DNA from: JBCBSZ01 sp039185015
GTDB lineage: Bacteria; Actinomycetota; Acidimicrobiia; Acidimicrobiales; Poriferisodalaceae
Assembly (NCBI GenBank): GCA_039185015.1
Contig: JBCDAU010000002.1
Coordinates: 184,809 to 248,808 of the forward strand
Reading direction: 5' to 3'
Length of the DNA: 64,000 bases
Both the position numbers and the translations under genes were made by a program. Below the pieces are notes generated by a model that worked only from the letters and a program-made list of their open reading frames with translations, was not told the DNA's origin and did no database searches. This document shows positions 1-8,227 of this stretch, in pieces (position 1 is the stretch's first letter; each line of letters starts with the position of its first letter).

Positions 1-597
1 GCGCCAGACCGTGCCCGACCGGTCGAGGATGGCGTAGCCGTCACCCGCTGGGCTCGCGGCCATGGCGACGACCGGATGGTCGGAGCCGACACCGCCGATC
101 GACCCGACGAACGGCGCATCCCCGAACGCGAACACCCCGCCATCGGCCGCCACGAGCCAGTAGCCCTGACCGGCGTTCGTCGACGCCATCCCGACGATCG
201 ACGCGTTGAGCGGCGAACCACCCATCGACCCGAAGAACCCCGCGTCCCCGAACGCGAACACCCCGCCATCGGCCGCCACGAGCCAATACCCATCGGCAGT
301 CGGGGTGGCGGCCATCCCGACGATCGGCGCGTTGAGCGGCGAACCACCCATCGACCCGAAGAACCCCGCGTCCCCGAACGCGAACACCCCGCCATCGGCC
401 GCCGCGAGCCAATACCCATCGGTCGACGAGGCCATCGCGACGACCTCGTCGTTGAGCACGACCTCCGTGAGATCACCGACATCGCTCGCCGACCCCAGCT
501 CGATCACCTCAGGACCGGGAGCGGCCACCACCGCGGCCGGGAGCGCGAGCGCGACGGCGAGCGCGCTCGCCACTGACTTCGTGACCCGCCCCCGCAC
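1..597 (-). CDS. Secreted beta-repeat protein, 5' part only
   Basis: The gene is read right to left and runs off the left edge, so 199 N-terminal residues are visible. A GTG start at 597 gives a signal peptide (VRGRVTKS followed by a hydrophobic stretch ending near AVVAAPG). After it come tandem units of about 43 residues with the core GYWLVAADGGVFAFGDAGF followed by FGSMGG and PLNAPIVGM. The same unit occurs in the CAP-domain protein at 44012-45352. Such units are common in secreted actinobacterial proteins and probably form a beta-propeller or beta-solenoid. The C-terminal effector domain, if any, lies outside the window. Function unknown; extracellular location is inferred from the signal peptide. 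Confidence 0.8.
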   Translation of the reverse strand, partial: MRGRVTKSVASALAVALALPAAVVAAPGPEVIELGSASDVGDLTEVVLNDEVVAMASSTDGYWLAAADGGVFAFGDAGFFGSMGGSPLNAPIVGMAATPTADGYWLVAADGGVFAFGDAGFFGSMGGSPLNASIVGMASTNAGQGYWLVAADGGVFAFGDAPFVGSIGGVGSDHPVVAMAASPAGDGYAILDRSGTVWR

Positions 598-667
598 GGC
601 GACGAGTGTGCACGATGCCGAGGATGCTGGGGTGGCGGCCGGTGCGCCGACCCGCCCAGCGCGACCC

Positions 668-1693
668 TCAGAGCAGGAGACGAGCCTCGACCTCGCCGTC
701 GACGAGGTCTCCCGTCGGGACGTAGCCTCGCCCCTCGTAGAACGGCCGGGGAGAGCCCGCACCATCCACCCAGCTCGTCAGCAGCGACGTCGCTCCGAGG
801 TCACGACATCGTTGCTCGACGTGCGCGAGGGTGCGTGCACCGATCCCCCGACGCTGGTGGAGGCGATCGACGAGCAGTCGCCACAGGTACGGCTCGGGGT
901 GGTGCTCGGTCACCTCGGCCAGCATCACGAAGCCGACCAGCTCGCCGTCGGCCTCGACGGCCCGCATCCACGGCACGACGGGCGCGCCATCGATGATCTC
1001 GGGGACCAGTGCGTCGGCGAAGCTGTAGACGTTCGGTGCGACGAAGGCCTCCTGTGAGTGGTGCGTGCGGAGGCGGAGCACGGCCCGGGCGTTGTCGGGC
1101 GTGACCGCGACCAGCGCCACCTCATCGGGAGGCTCGGTGGCGCGGTCGCGCCATTGGCGGAGATGGTCCGGGGTGAGCCCGTAGCACCAGTCGTCTGAGT
1201 TCTCCTCGCCCACCCAGTACGAGTTGCGAGTGGTGCCCTCGTAGGCGAACCCGGCCCGCTCGAGCACTCGGGCCGACGCGACGTTGTCCGGGTGCAGCGT
1301 GGCGTGGACCCGGGTCATCCCGAGTTCGTCGACGAGATGCGCCACCATCGCCTCGACGGCCTCGGTGGCGAAGCCGCGGCCCCAGTGCGCGGGGGTCAGC
1401 GTGTAGCCGATCTCCGCGGCCCGGCCGCCCCACTCCGACCTCACCACCAGGTCGCCGACCGCCTCACCGGTCGCTCGCTCGACGACGACGGTCGGCCACC
1501 AGCGATCCTCGACGAAGCCGGCGACTGCCGTCGACTCGGCGACCCATCGTTCGGCCCGCTCCCTGGAGTAGGGCAGCGTCCAGCCCTGGTAGCGAGCGAC
1601 GTCCGGGTGCCCACGGCGGGCGACGAGATCGTCGATGTCGTCGGGCTCGACCCGGCGGATCACCAGGCGGTCGGTCGTGAGCGGAGCGAACAT
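668..1693 (-). CDS. Two-domain GNAT N-acetyltransferase
   Basis: This 341-residue protein carries two acetyltransferase folds. The N-terminal half looks like the RimJ/RimL type (TDRLVIRRVEPDDIDDL near the start, the acetyl-CoA loop GRGFATEAVEAMV, then HPDNVASARVLERAGF). The C-terminal half is a classical GNAT domain with RRGIGARTLAHVEQ as its acetyl-CoA loop. I chose the ATG at 1693 because the family motif begins directly after it; the frame stays open upstream to 1744 but adds 17 residues with no homologous pattern. The substrate cannot be read from sequence. It could acetylate an amino group on a protein, antibiotic or small amine. Confidence 0.85.
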   Translation of the reverse strand: MFAPLTTDRLVIRRVEPDDIDDLVARRGHPDVARYQGWTLPYSRERAERWVAESTAVAGFVEDRWWPTVVVERATGEAVGDLVVRSEWGGRAAEIGYTLTPAHWGRGFATEAVEAMVAHLVDELGMTRVHATLHPDNVASARVLERAGFAYEGTTRNSYWVGEENSDDWCYGLTPDHLRQWRDRATEPPDEVALVAVTPDNARAVLRLRTHHSQEAFVAPNVYSFADALVPEIIDGAPVVPWMRAVEADGELVGFVMLAEVTEHHPEPYLWRLLVDRLHQRRGIGARTLAHVEQRCRDLGATSLLTSWVDGAGSPRPFYEGRGYVPTGDLVDGEVEARLLL

Positions 1694-1774
1694 CCCACCA
1701 GTGCAGCACGGCACCGGCAGGCCATCACCGGCCATTCCCATCATCGCGCCGCGAGCTGGAGCGCATCAAGATGC

Positions 1775-1780
1775 TAACTT
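1775..1780 (+). promoter_or_regulatory. Probable -10 box of a leaderless vapBC promoter
   Basis: TAACTT lies six bases before the ATG at 1787. The TAnnnT pattern and spacing recur before several other genes in the window, which suggests that transcription starts at or next to the start codon. VapBC modules are usually autorepressed by the VapB-VapC complex at such a site. Confidence 0.45.
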
Positions 1781-1786
1781 GGGCGC

Positions 1787-2014
1787 ATGAGGACGACCGT
1801 CGACCTCGACGACGACACCGCGGCCGAGGTACAGCGTCTCCGAGCGGCAGGCCACGGGTTGAGCGAAGCGGTCAACGAGCTCATCCGGCGCGGCATGCTC
1901 GCAGCGGAGCCCACCGAGCCCTTCGTCCCGTCGACTCGCCGGCTCGGCATCAAGGTCGACGTCTCCAACGTCGCCGATGTGCTCGACCACCTCGAGGGTC
2001 CCGACGCCCGCTGA
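1787..2014 (+). CDS. vapB: VapB-type antitoxin
   Basis: A 75-residue protein beginning MRTTVDLDDDTAAEVQRL, which fits a ribbon-helix-helix DNA-binding N-terminus (strand then two helices) followed by a toxin-binding tail (STRRLGIKVDVSNVADVLD). Its stop overlaps the ATG of the PIN-domain toxin by one base (TGATG), the usual arrangement for type II modules. It should neutralise VapC and repress its own promoter. First of two VapBC modules in the window; the two flank the dnaE2/TIR region. Confidence 0.85.
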   Translation: MRTTVDLDDDTAAEVQRLRAAGHGLSEAVNELIRRGMLAAEPTEPFVPSTRRLGIKVDVSNVADVLDHLEGPDAR

Positions 2015-2442
2015 TGCTGGTCGACGCGAACATCCTCCTGTACTCCGTGGACGAGGCGAGCCCGTTCCACGAGCCGGCGCGCGACTGGATGGTCGACGCC
2101 CTGAACGGACCACGTCGGGTCGGACTGCCGTGGCTCTCGATGACGGCCTTCCTCCGGATCGTGACCAACCCGCGGGCGCTCGACTCACCGCTCACACCGG
2201 CAGAGGCCTGGCAGATCGCCGACGGGTGGCTCGGGGCGCCGGCCGCCTGGGTGCCGAGCGCCGGCCCGTCGCACCACGAGCTCCTTCGCCGGCTCGTCAT
2301 CGACCATGACCTCCGAGCCGGTCTCATCAGCGACGCCGCGCTCGCAGCGCTGTGCATCGAGCACGGCCTCGACATCGTGAGCGCCGACAGCGACTTCGCC
2401 CGCTTCACCGAGATCACCTGGATCAACCCCGTCGCCCGCTGA
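2014..2442 (+). CDS. vapC: VapC-type PIN-domain ribonuclease toxin
   Basis: 142 residues. The PIN fold is recognisable from MLVDANILLYSVDE at the N-terminus (first catalytic Asp), LPWLSMTAFLRIVTNPRAL in the middle, and LISDAALAALCIEHGLDIVSADSDF near the end, which carries the remaining acidic metal ligands. VapC toxins cleave tRNA or rRNA and stop translation when the antitoxin is degraded. Translation is coupled to the upstream antitoxin by a one-base overlap. Length and motifs are normal, so the toxin is probably intact. The RNA target is unknown. Confidence 0.88.
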   Translation: MLVDANILLYSVDEASPFHEPARDWMVDALNGPRRVGLPWLSMTAFLRIVTNPRALDSPLTPAEAWQIADGWLGAPAAWVPSAGPSHHELLRRLVIDHDLRAGLISDAALAALCIEHGLDIVSADSDFARFTEITWINPVAR

Positions 2443-2985
2443 GCTCCGATCTCAGCCGTGCTCGACCGACCAGACCTGAGCGACGTCGCCGTGGCACCCG
2501 ACGACCACGTGCACGTGGCGGGGTTCGTCGCGAGCGGCCAGCTCCACCGGGAAGCCGTGCTGGTCGAACCCCCGCCGACTTCCTGTGAGGTCCGCCGTCA
2601 CGACGACGGCAGCGCGTGGCGTCGTGCGCATCCGTCGCCGGACACGGCGGCGTCGCCGCCACGCGAGGAGCCCAGCGGTGAGATTCGATGGGGCGGCAAG
2701 CTGCGGCGGCGAGACGCTCGGTCCACTCCGGCGAGTGTGGCAGCGGTGTTCCCGCCGATGTTCGTTTCTGCCCGCTTTGGAGCGACAAGCTGCTGCGGGT
2801 CGCAGCGTCGGGTTCGGTCTGTCGCTCCGACGCGGGCACCACGAACACCCCGAACTGCCGCCGAGCACGGTTCGCGCCGAGCCTGTCGCTCCGAGGCGGG
2901 TACGGGCGCCTTCCCGGGTCGGCGCTCGGTCTCGGGCTTCGACCTCAGCGTCGACCTCGACTGCCGGTCGAACGGAGGCATCGCC
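2443..2985. other. 543-bp gap without a convincing gene
   Basis: This gap lies between the ends of convergent vapC and dnaE2. Open frames exist on both strands but most look like high-GC noise. The best candidate is a 59-codon minus-strand ORF at 2452-2631 (MRTTPRAAVVVTADLTGSRR start, VWSVEHG end); it has no recognised relatives and no clear ribosome site. Two similar 20-bp stretches (CTGTCGCTCCGAcGCGGGcA near 2818 and CTGTCGCTCCGAgGCGGGtA near 2884) lie 66 bp apart. The region may be decayed coding sequence. Confidence 0.4.
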
Positions 2986-5900
2986 TCAGCGGAAGTCGCG
3001 GCTCTTCGGGGCGGCGGCGACCGGAAGGGGTTCGAGCTTGTCGGCCACCACGTTGAGCACGCCGCCGTCTGCTCGCTCCAGGGTGCCCCGGATCAGCAAC
3101 GCCGGGGAGGTGCGGGCCACCCGGCGGTACCGCTTCCAGCACCCGACCGACACGACCACGTTGACCAGGCCGGTCTCGTCCTCGAGGTTCATGAAGGTGA
3201 CGCCGCTGGCGGTCGCCGGGCGCTGGCGGTGGGTCACCACTCCCCCGACCATGACCTTGGCCCGGTCCTCGCAGTCGACCAATCCGGCAGCGGTGACGAC
3301 CCCCATCCGATCGAGCTCGGGACGAGCGAATCGGGTCGGGTGCCCCTCGGGCGACACGCCCGTGGACCACAGGTCGGCGACCGACTCCTCGACGTCGCTC
3401 ATGCCGGGGAGCTGGGGGGCCTCGACCCCGGTGACCACCCCGGGCAGGCGGTCGGGCCGGGACTGGCTCACCGCCCCGGCCGCCCACAGCGCCGCTCGCC
3501 GATCGAGGCCGAAGCACCCGAACGCCCCGGCCGTGGCCATCGCCTCGACCTGCTCGAGGGTGACGCCGGTGCGGCGCACCAGGTCCTCCATCGACTCGTA
3601 GGGCCGACCGGTGGCGATGGCCTCGGCGAGGTCGGAGCCGACGCCCCGGATCGATCCGATGCCCAACCGCACCGCCTGCCCACCGTGAGACTCGGGGCAC
3701 GGCTCCAGCGTCGCCCCCGCGTCGGAGGCGGCCAGGTCGGGGGTGCGCACGACGACGCCGTGGCGCTTGGCGTCCTGCACCAGCGACTGCGGCGACCAGA
3801 ACCCCATCGGCTGGGCCCGCAGCAGGGCGGCACAGAACGCCGCCGGGTAGTGCAGCTTGAGCCACGACGACGAGTAGACGAGGTAGGCGAAGCTCACCGA
3901 GTGGCTCTCGGGGAAGCCGTAGTTGGCGAAGGCGGCGAGCTTGTCGAAGATCTGCTCGGCGACGTCACCGGTGATGCCCCGCTCGGCCATGCCGGCGTAG
4001 AGGCGGGTCCGCAGCTCCTCCATCTTGTCCCTCGACCGCTTGGACCCCATCGCCCGCCGGAGCTGGTCGGCGTCAGCCGGACTGAAGCCGGCGACGTCGA
4101 TGGCCATCTGCATCAGCTGCTCCTGGAACAGGGGCACGCCGAGGGTCTTCGACAGCGAGTTCTCCAGCAGCGGGTGCAGGTAGGTGACCGGCTCGAGACC
4201 GTTGCGCCGGCGGATGTAGGGGTGCACCGACCCGCCCTGGATGGGGCCGGGTCGGATCAGCGCGATCTCGACGACCAGGTCGTAGAAGGTCCGGGGCCGC
4301 AGCCGGGGCAGGGTGGCCATCTGCGCCCGTGACTCGATCTGGAACACCCCGAGCGAGTCGGCCTCGCAGAGCATGTCGTAGACCGCGTCCTCCTGTTTCA
4401 GCTGGGCGAGGTCGACGTCGACGCCGTGGTGGTCGCGCACGAGGTCGACGCACTCGTGCAGCGCGGTGAGCATGCCCAGGCCGAGCAGGTCGAACTTCAC
4501 GAGACCGACGGCGGCGCAGTCGTCCTTGTCCCACTGCAGGACCGAGCGGTCCTCCATGCGAGCCCACTCGACCGGCACGACCTCGACCACCGGCCGGTCG
4601 CAGATGACCATGCCGCCGGAGTGGATGCCGAGGTGACGGGGGAAGTGCTCGACCTCGGCGGCCAGCTCGAGCACCTCGACCGGGATCTGGTGATCGGGAC
4701 GGCCGTGCTCGTCGGTCTGGCGGTCCTGATCGGCGATGGAGCCCCACCGGTCGATCGACTTGGAGAAGGCGTCCTGCTGCCCGGTGGAGTAGCCGAGCGC
4801 CTTGGCCATGTCGCGCACCGACGACCGGGCCCGGTAGGTGATGACGTTGGCGACCTGGGCGGTGTGCTCGCGCCCGTAGCGCTCGTAGACGTACTGGATC
4901 GCCTCCTCTCGACGATCGCTCTCGATGTCGAGGTCGATGTCGGGTGGGCCGTCGCGCTCGGGTGAGAGGAACCGTTCGAAGAGCAGGCCGAGCTTCACCG
5001 CGTCGGCGTTGGTGATGCCGAGGGCGTAGCAGACCGCCGAGTTGGCGGCCGAGCCCCGCCCCTGGCAGTAGATGTCGGCCCGGCGGCAGAAGTCGACGAT
5101 GTCCCACACCACGAGGAAGTAGCCGGGGAAGCCGAGCTCCTCGATCATGTCAAGCTCGTGGTCGAGCTGCTCCCAGGCCCCGGGGACCCGATCGCCCTCA
5201 CGGGGGCCGTACCGCTCGGTCGCCCCCCGCCGCACCAGCTCGCGCAGCCAGCTCATCTCGTCGTGGCCGTCGGGCACCGGGTAGGGCGGCAGGCCCGGCG
5301 CCACCAGCGACAGATCGAACGCGCACTCCTCGGCGAGGGCGGCAGCGTGCTCGACCACCCCGGGGAAGCGGGCGAAGCGACGAGCCTGCTCGACCCCCGA
5401 GCGCAGATGGGCACCGGCGTTGGGTGGGAGCCACCCCTCGAGGTCGTCGAGGCTGCGACGGGCCCGCACCGCGGCCAGCGCCGTTGCCAACCGACGCCGG
5501 GATGGGGCGGCGTAGTGGACGTTGTTGGTGGCGATCAGGTGAACCCCGGCCCGGGTGGCGAGGGCGGCGAGCATGTCGTTGCGGGCCTCGTCGAGCGGAT
5601 CGCCGTGGTCCCACAGCTCGACGGCCACGCTGTCGCGCCCGAACCGCTCGACCAGCCGGTCGAGCTCACGGCGAGCGGCACCGGGACCGTCGTCGACCAG
5701 CGTGCGGGGCACGGTGCCCCGCCGGTGTCCGGTGAGCACGAGCCAATGGCCGTCGTGGGCGTCGGCGAGGCGATCGAGCGAGCAGCGGGGCGCCCCCTTC
5801 TCGCCCCGCATCTGCGCCTCGGCCAGCACCCGGGACATCCGGGCGTAGCCGGCCGGATCGCGGGCCAACACGACCAGCCGGTCGCCGTCGGGATCGGGCT

Positions 5901-6351
5901 CGCCGTGCTGGGGCTTCGTGCGCCCGAGGGTGACCTCGCTGCCGAACACGGTGGGCAACCCGACCGCCCGGGCCGCCTCGGCGAAGCGCACCACCCCGTA
6001 GCAGCCGTCGTGATCGGTCAGGGCCAGCCCGGTCAACCCCTGACGGACGGCCTCCTCGACCAGCTCCTCGGGGTGGCTGGCCCCGTCGAGGAAGCTGAAG
6101 TTGGAGTGGCAGTGCAGCTCGGCGTAGGGCACCGAGCCGCTCCCCACCGCCGGCAGCTCGGGCGCCCGGTAGACGTCCCGCTTGCGGGACCAGGCCGGGC
6201 TGTCACCACCGTCGCCGTCGAGGAACCCGTCACGATGGGCCGGCTCGGGCGCGCCACGGCCATGTTCGTCTGCCGGCCGCCGCCCCTGCGGCCGGTCGGA
6301 CAACCGCCGCTCGATCTCGGACCACGACACCGGTGGGTTCCGCCATCCCAT
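2986..6351 (-). CDS. dnaE2: Error-prone DNA polymerase DnaE2 (ImuC)
   Basis: 1121 residues of C-family polymerase alpha subunit, the damage-inducible mutagenic paralogue. The N-terminal PHP domain starts with YAELHCHSNFSFLDGASHPE. The catalytic aspartates sit in GPPDIDLDIESDRREE near residue 470. A C-terminal OB-like domain contains VTHRQRPATASGVTFMNLED. It should extend primers past lesions together with ImuA' and ImuB (imuA'B lie at 21.97-24.48 kb). I chose ATG 6351 (MGWRNPPVSWSEIERRL, the family N-terminus). The upstream in-frame GTG at 6372 lies inside the LexA box. A TACCCT box 7 nt before ATG 6351 suggests a leaderless, LexA-repressed transcript. Confidence 0.96.
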   Translation of the reverse strand: MGWRNPPVSWSEIERRLSDRPQGRRPADEHGRGAPEPAHRDGFLDGDGGDSPAWSRKRDVYRAPELPAVGSGSVPYAELHCHSNFSFLDGASHPEELVEEAVRQGLTGLALTDHDGCYGVVRFAEAARAVGLPTVFGSEVTLGRTKPQHGEPDPDGDRLVVLARDPAGYARMSRVLAEAQMRGEKGAPRCSLDRLADAHDGHWLVLTGHRRGTVPRTLVDDGPGAARRELDRLVERFGRDSVAVELWDHGDPLDEARNDMLAALATRAGVHLIATNNVHYAAPSRRRLATALAAVRARRSLDDLEGWLPPNAGAHLRSGVEQARRFARFPGVVEHAAALAEECAFDLSLVAPGLPPYPVPDGHDEMSWLRELVRRGATERYGPREGDRVPGAWEQLDHELDMIEELGFPGYFLVVWDIVDFCRRADIYCQGRGSAANSAVCYALGITNADAVKLGLLFERFLSPERDGPPDIDLDIESDRREEAIQYVYERYGREHTAQVANVITYRARSSVRDMAKALGYSTGQQDAFSKSIDRWGSIADQDRQTDEHGRPDHQIPVEVLELAAEVEHFPRHLGIHSGGMVICDRPVVEVVPVEWARMEDRSVLQWDKDDCAAVGLVKFDLLGLGMLTALHECVDLVRDHHGVDVDLAQLKQEDAVYDMLCEADSLGVFQIESRAQMATLPRLRPRTFYDLVVEIALIRPGPIQGGSVHPYIRRRNGLEPVTYLHPLLENSLSKTLGVPLFQEQLMQMAIDVAGFSPADADQLRRAMGSKRSRDKMEELRTRLYAGMAERGITGDVAEQIFDKLAAFANYGFPESHSVSFAYLVYSSSWLKLHYPAAFCAALLRAQPMGFWSPQSLVQDAKRHGVVVRTPDLAASDAGATLEPCPESHGGQAVRLGIGSIRGVGSDLAEAIATGRPYESMEDLVRRTGVTLEQVEAMATAGAFGCFGLDRRAALWAAGAVSQSRPDRLPGVVTGVEAPQLPGMSDVEESVADLWSTGVSPEGHPTRFARPELDRMGVVTAAGLVDCEDRAKVMVGGVVTHRQRPATASGVTFMNLEDETGLVNVVVSVGCWKRYRRVARTSPALLIRGTLERADGGVLNVVADKLEPLPVAAAPKSRDFR

Positions 6352-6358
6352 GACGGAG

Positions 6359-6364
6359 AGGGTA
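6359..6364 (-). promoter_or_regulatory. Probable -10 box of dnaE2
   Basis: On the minus strand this reads TACCCT, one base beyond the LexA box and seven bases before ATG 6351. The same hexamer sits in the same place at dinB and imuA'. It implies a leaderless dnaE2 mRNA whose promoter is occluded when LexA is bound. Confidence 0.6.
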
Positions 6365-6365
6365 T

Positions 6366-6379
6366 CGAACACCTGTTCG
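6366..6379. promoter_or_regulatory. LexA (SOS) box between dnaE2 and the TIR gene
   Basis: CGAACACCTGTTCG matches the actinobacterial LexA operator and is identical to the boxes at 7877, 17950 and 24497. It sits one base upstream of the dnaE2 -10 box, so LexA control of dnaE2 is nearly certain by layout. On the other side, possible -10 boxes for the TIR gene are TAGATC at 6382 (directly beside the operator) or TAGCGT at 6428. Co-regulation of the TIR gene is therefore plausible but unproven. Confidence 0.9.
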
Positions 6380-6463
6380 CATAGATCTGCTACAGGTCAC
6401 TCCCCCGCTCCGAGGGACCCCGCCGGGTAGCGTCTCGCCGCAGCGACGGCGGGGAGGTCGGGC

Positions 6464-7855
6464 ATGAGCGGGGTCAGCGGACGGGTCTACGTCTCGTACG
6501 CGTGGGGCGGCGAGAGCGAGCGGATCGTCAACGAGCTCGACGCCGAGCTGCAGCGCCAGGGCATCACGATCGTGCGCGACAAGCGCGACCTCGGCTACGG
6601 GGGCTCGATCGAGGGCTTCATGGAGGAGATCGGCGAGGGCGAGGCCATCATCGTCGTGATCTCCGACAAGTACCTCCGGAGCAAGAACTGCATGTTCGAG
6701 CTCACCGAGATCGCCCACCACGACGAGCTCACCGACCGGATCTTCCCGATCGTCCTGGCCGATGCGAACATCTTCGATCCCGCAGCGCGGATCGACTACC
6801 TCAACCACTGGAGCACGAAGAAGAAGGAGCTGAGCGCCAAGATCAAGGAGCTCGACGACCTCGAGAACCTGCACGGCATCACCGAAGAGCTCGACGCCTA
6901 CGACCTGTACCGCGACGAGATCGCCGGCCTCACCGACGTGCTCAGCGACATGAACGCCCTCACCCCGGAGATGCACGAGAGCTCGAACTTCTCGGCGCTC
7001 GTGGACGGGCTACGCCGACGCCTCGGAGAGGACGCCACCCCTCGGGTCGATGGCGATGTGGCGCTCATCAGCTACCGACTCGGCGGTCTGACCGAGAACC
7101 AGCAGTACGTCATCCGAGACGTGCTCCCGGATGACGCCGGTCACCGGTGGGACGACGAGGACGCGGACGCGCTCCTCGTTCCCGACGACTGCGAGGCGAT
7201 CGTCGACACCGAGCTCCTCAAGCTCGTCGCCGGGAGGATCGTCGTGCCCGACGACGACCCGTTCGCGATGTTCGCAGGCGGCAAGCACGTCGACCTCGCC
7301 CACCTCGACCGCGACACCCGGGTGGGCCTGTGCCACCAGCTCGCCGCCGCGGAGGTCGACTTCACCTGGAGCGTCGGGGCAGAGCTGATCATCACCGCCG
7401 AGACCTGGCCCGTCGCCGAGCTCGTCCTCGACGGCGAGGACGTGGAGCCCGAGGTCGACGCCGCCCCCGAGGGCTACGCCCGTCATCGCCTCGGCGGCCT
7501 CCCCGAGCAATTCCAGGTCGTCCTGCGCGATCTGCTCCCCTACGACGCCGGGTACTTCTGGGCCGACGACGACGAGCACTCGCTCATCGCACCGACGGAC
7601 TGCACCGGCATCGTCAACGTCGGACTGCTCAAGATCATCGCCGGCGACCTCGCCGTCGATCCCGACGACCCGTTCGCCCACTTCGACGACGGCGAGGACT
7701 GCGAGTTGGACCACTGGGATCGGGACTCGCGCGTCGAGCTCTCCGGCCGTCTCGCCGCCGCTGGCGTGACGTTCACCTGGCACGACGACAACACCCTCAC
7801 CGTCGTCGCTGCGCACTGGCCCGTGGCCAACGAGATCCTCGACGACATGACCTGA
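6464..7855 (+). CDS. TIR-domain protein with a four-fold repeated C-terminal region
   Basis: 463 residues. Residues 5-115 form a TIR domain: RVYVSYAWGGES (box 1), DKRDLGYGGSIEGFMEEIGEGE, and SDKYLRSKNCMFEL, where E79 fits the catalytic glutamate of NAD-cleaving TIRs. Residues 110-190 are charged and helical. Residues 203-323 and 341-460 are two copies of a roughly 120-residue repeat (RLGGL...VIRDVLP..AG and RLGGL...VLRDLLP..AG). Each copy splits into two ~50-residue half-repeats of the form LxxL...L...AG..F.W.DD..L.V....WPVA..IL. I do not recognise this repeat; it distantly recalls small acidic DUF2007-like modules. GGGGAGG at 6451-6457 is a good ribosome site for ATG 6464. Divergent from dnaE2 across a LexA box. 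Probable defence or cell-suicide effector (inference). Confidence 0.82.
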   Translation: MSGVSGRVYVSYAWGGESERIVNELDAELQRQGITIVRDKRDLGYGGSIEGFMEEIGEGEAIIVVISDKYLRSKNCMFELTEIAHHDELTDRIFPIVLADANIFDPAARIDYLNHWSTKKKELSAKIKELDDLENLHGITEELDAYDLYRDEIAGLTDVLSDMNALTPEMHESSNFSALVDGLRRRLGEDATPRVDGDVALISYRLGGLTENQQYVIRDVLPDDAGHRWDDEDADALLVPDDCEAIVDTELLKLVAGRIVVPDDDPFAMFAGGKHVDLAHLDRDTRVGLCHQLAAAEVDFTWSVGAELIITAETWPVAELVLDGEDVEPEVDAAPEGYARHRLGGLPEQFQVVLRDLLPYDAGYFWADDDEHSLIAPTDCTGIVNVGLLKIIAGDLAVDPDDPFAHFDDGEDCELDHWDRDSRVELSGRLAAAGVTFTWHDDNTLTVVAAHWPVANEILDDMT

Positions 7856-7876
7856 CCCGAGCTCCGTCCCTGGTAT

Positions 7877-7890
7877 CGAACACCTGTTCG
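7877..7890. promoter_or_regulatory. LexA box 1 of the XRE operon
   Basis: CGAACACCTGTTCG, identical to the dnaE2 operator, 22 bp after the TIR stop codon. With a -10 box at TATGTT (7911-7916), this site would cover the -35 region of the promoter of the gene at 7955. Confidence 0.85.
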
Positions 7891-7910
7891 CTTCGGTGTG
7901 GTATTGGCGC

Positions 7911-7916
7911 TATGTT
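7911..7916 (+). promoter_or_regulatory. Probable -10 box bracketed by two LexA boxes
   Basis: TATGTT lies between the two LexA operators and predicts a start site at about 7922, inside the second operator. Two operators around one promoter usually means tight repression. The hexamer is chosen by eye, and the -35 element overlapping box 1 is weak. Confidence 0.45.
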
Positions 7917-7920
7917 GCCT

Positions 7921-7934
7921 CGAACACACGTTCG
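7921..7934. promoter_or_regulatory. LexA box 2 of the XRE operon
   Basis: CGAACACACGTTCG, a palindromic LexA-type site, with flanking T and A extending the symmetry to 16 bp. It lies 21 bp before the ATG at 7955 and 30 bp after box 1. Confidence 0.82.
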
Positions 7935-7954
7935 ATCCCAGGGGGTGGGACCCA

Positions 7955-8215
7955 ATGATGACCCGGCGCCGACCGGCACCCTTCACCGACCGCCCGATCC
8001 ACAACCGCGTCGCCCGACTGCGGGCCGATCGAGGCCTCACCCGCCTCGAGCTGGCCGAGGCCGTCGGGGTGCACTACCAGACGGTGGGCTACATCGAACG
8101 GGGCGAGTACGCCCCCTCGCTGCACGTCGCCCTCCGCATCGCGGAGACGCTCGACCTCCCCGTCGAGGTCGTCTTCTCCACCGAGCGCTTCGACGAGCGA
8201 CAGATCGGGACATGA
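7955..8215 (+). CDS. Small XRE-family helix-turn-helix regulator, SOS-controlled
   Basis: 86 residues, essentially one HTH_3 domain: NRVARLRADRGLTRLELAEA, then VGVHYQTVGYIERGEYAPSL as the turn and recognition helix, then VALRIAETLDLPVEVVFS. This resembles the short regulators that usually act together with a neighbouring membrane protein. ATG 7955 is the first start after the two LexA boxes; the longer in-frame start at 7898 lies upstream of the second box and would place that operator inside the gene. It is 12 nt from the next gene, a small membrane protein, so the two probably form an operon. The target promoter is unknown. Confidence 0.82.
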   Translation: MMTRRRPAPFTDRPIHNRVARLRADRGLTRLELAEAVGVHYQTVGYIERGEYAPSLHVALRIAETLDLPVEVVFSTERFDERQIGT

Positions 8216-8227
8216 CAACATGGCCCG

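Noticed and set aside
2458..4332. Long plus-strand ORF (624 codons)
   Set aside because: Lies antisense to dnaE2 and has Arg/Gly/His-rich composition typical of a high-GC shadow frame; no family motif.
6370..6372. GTG 6372 as the dnaE2 start
   Set aside because: It lies inside the LexA operator; ATG 6351 matches the family N-terminus and the -10 spacing.
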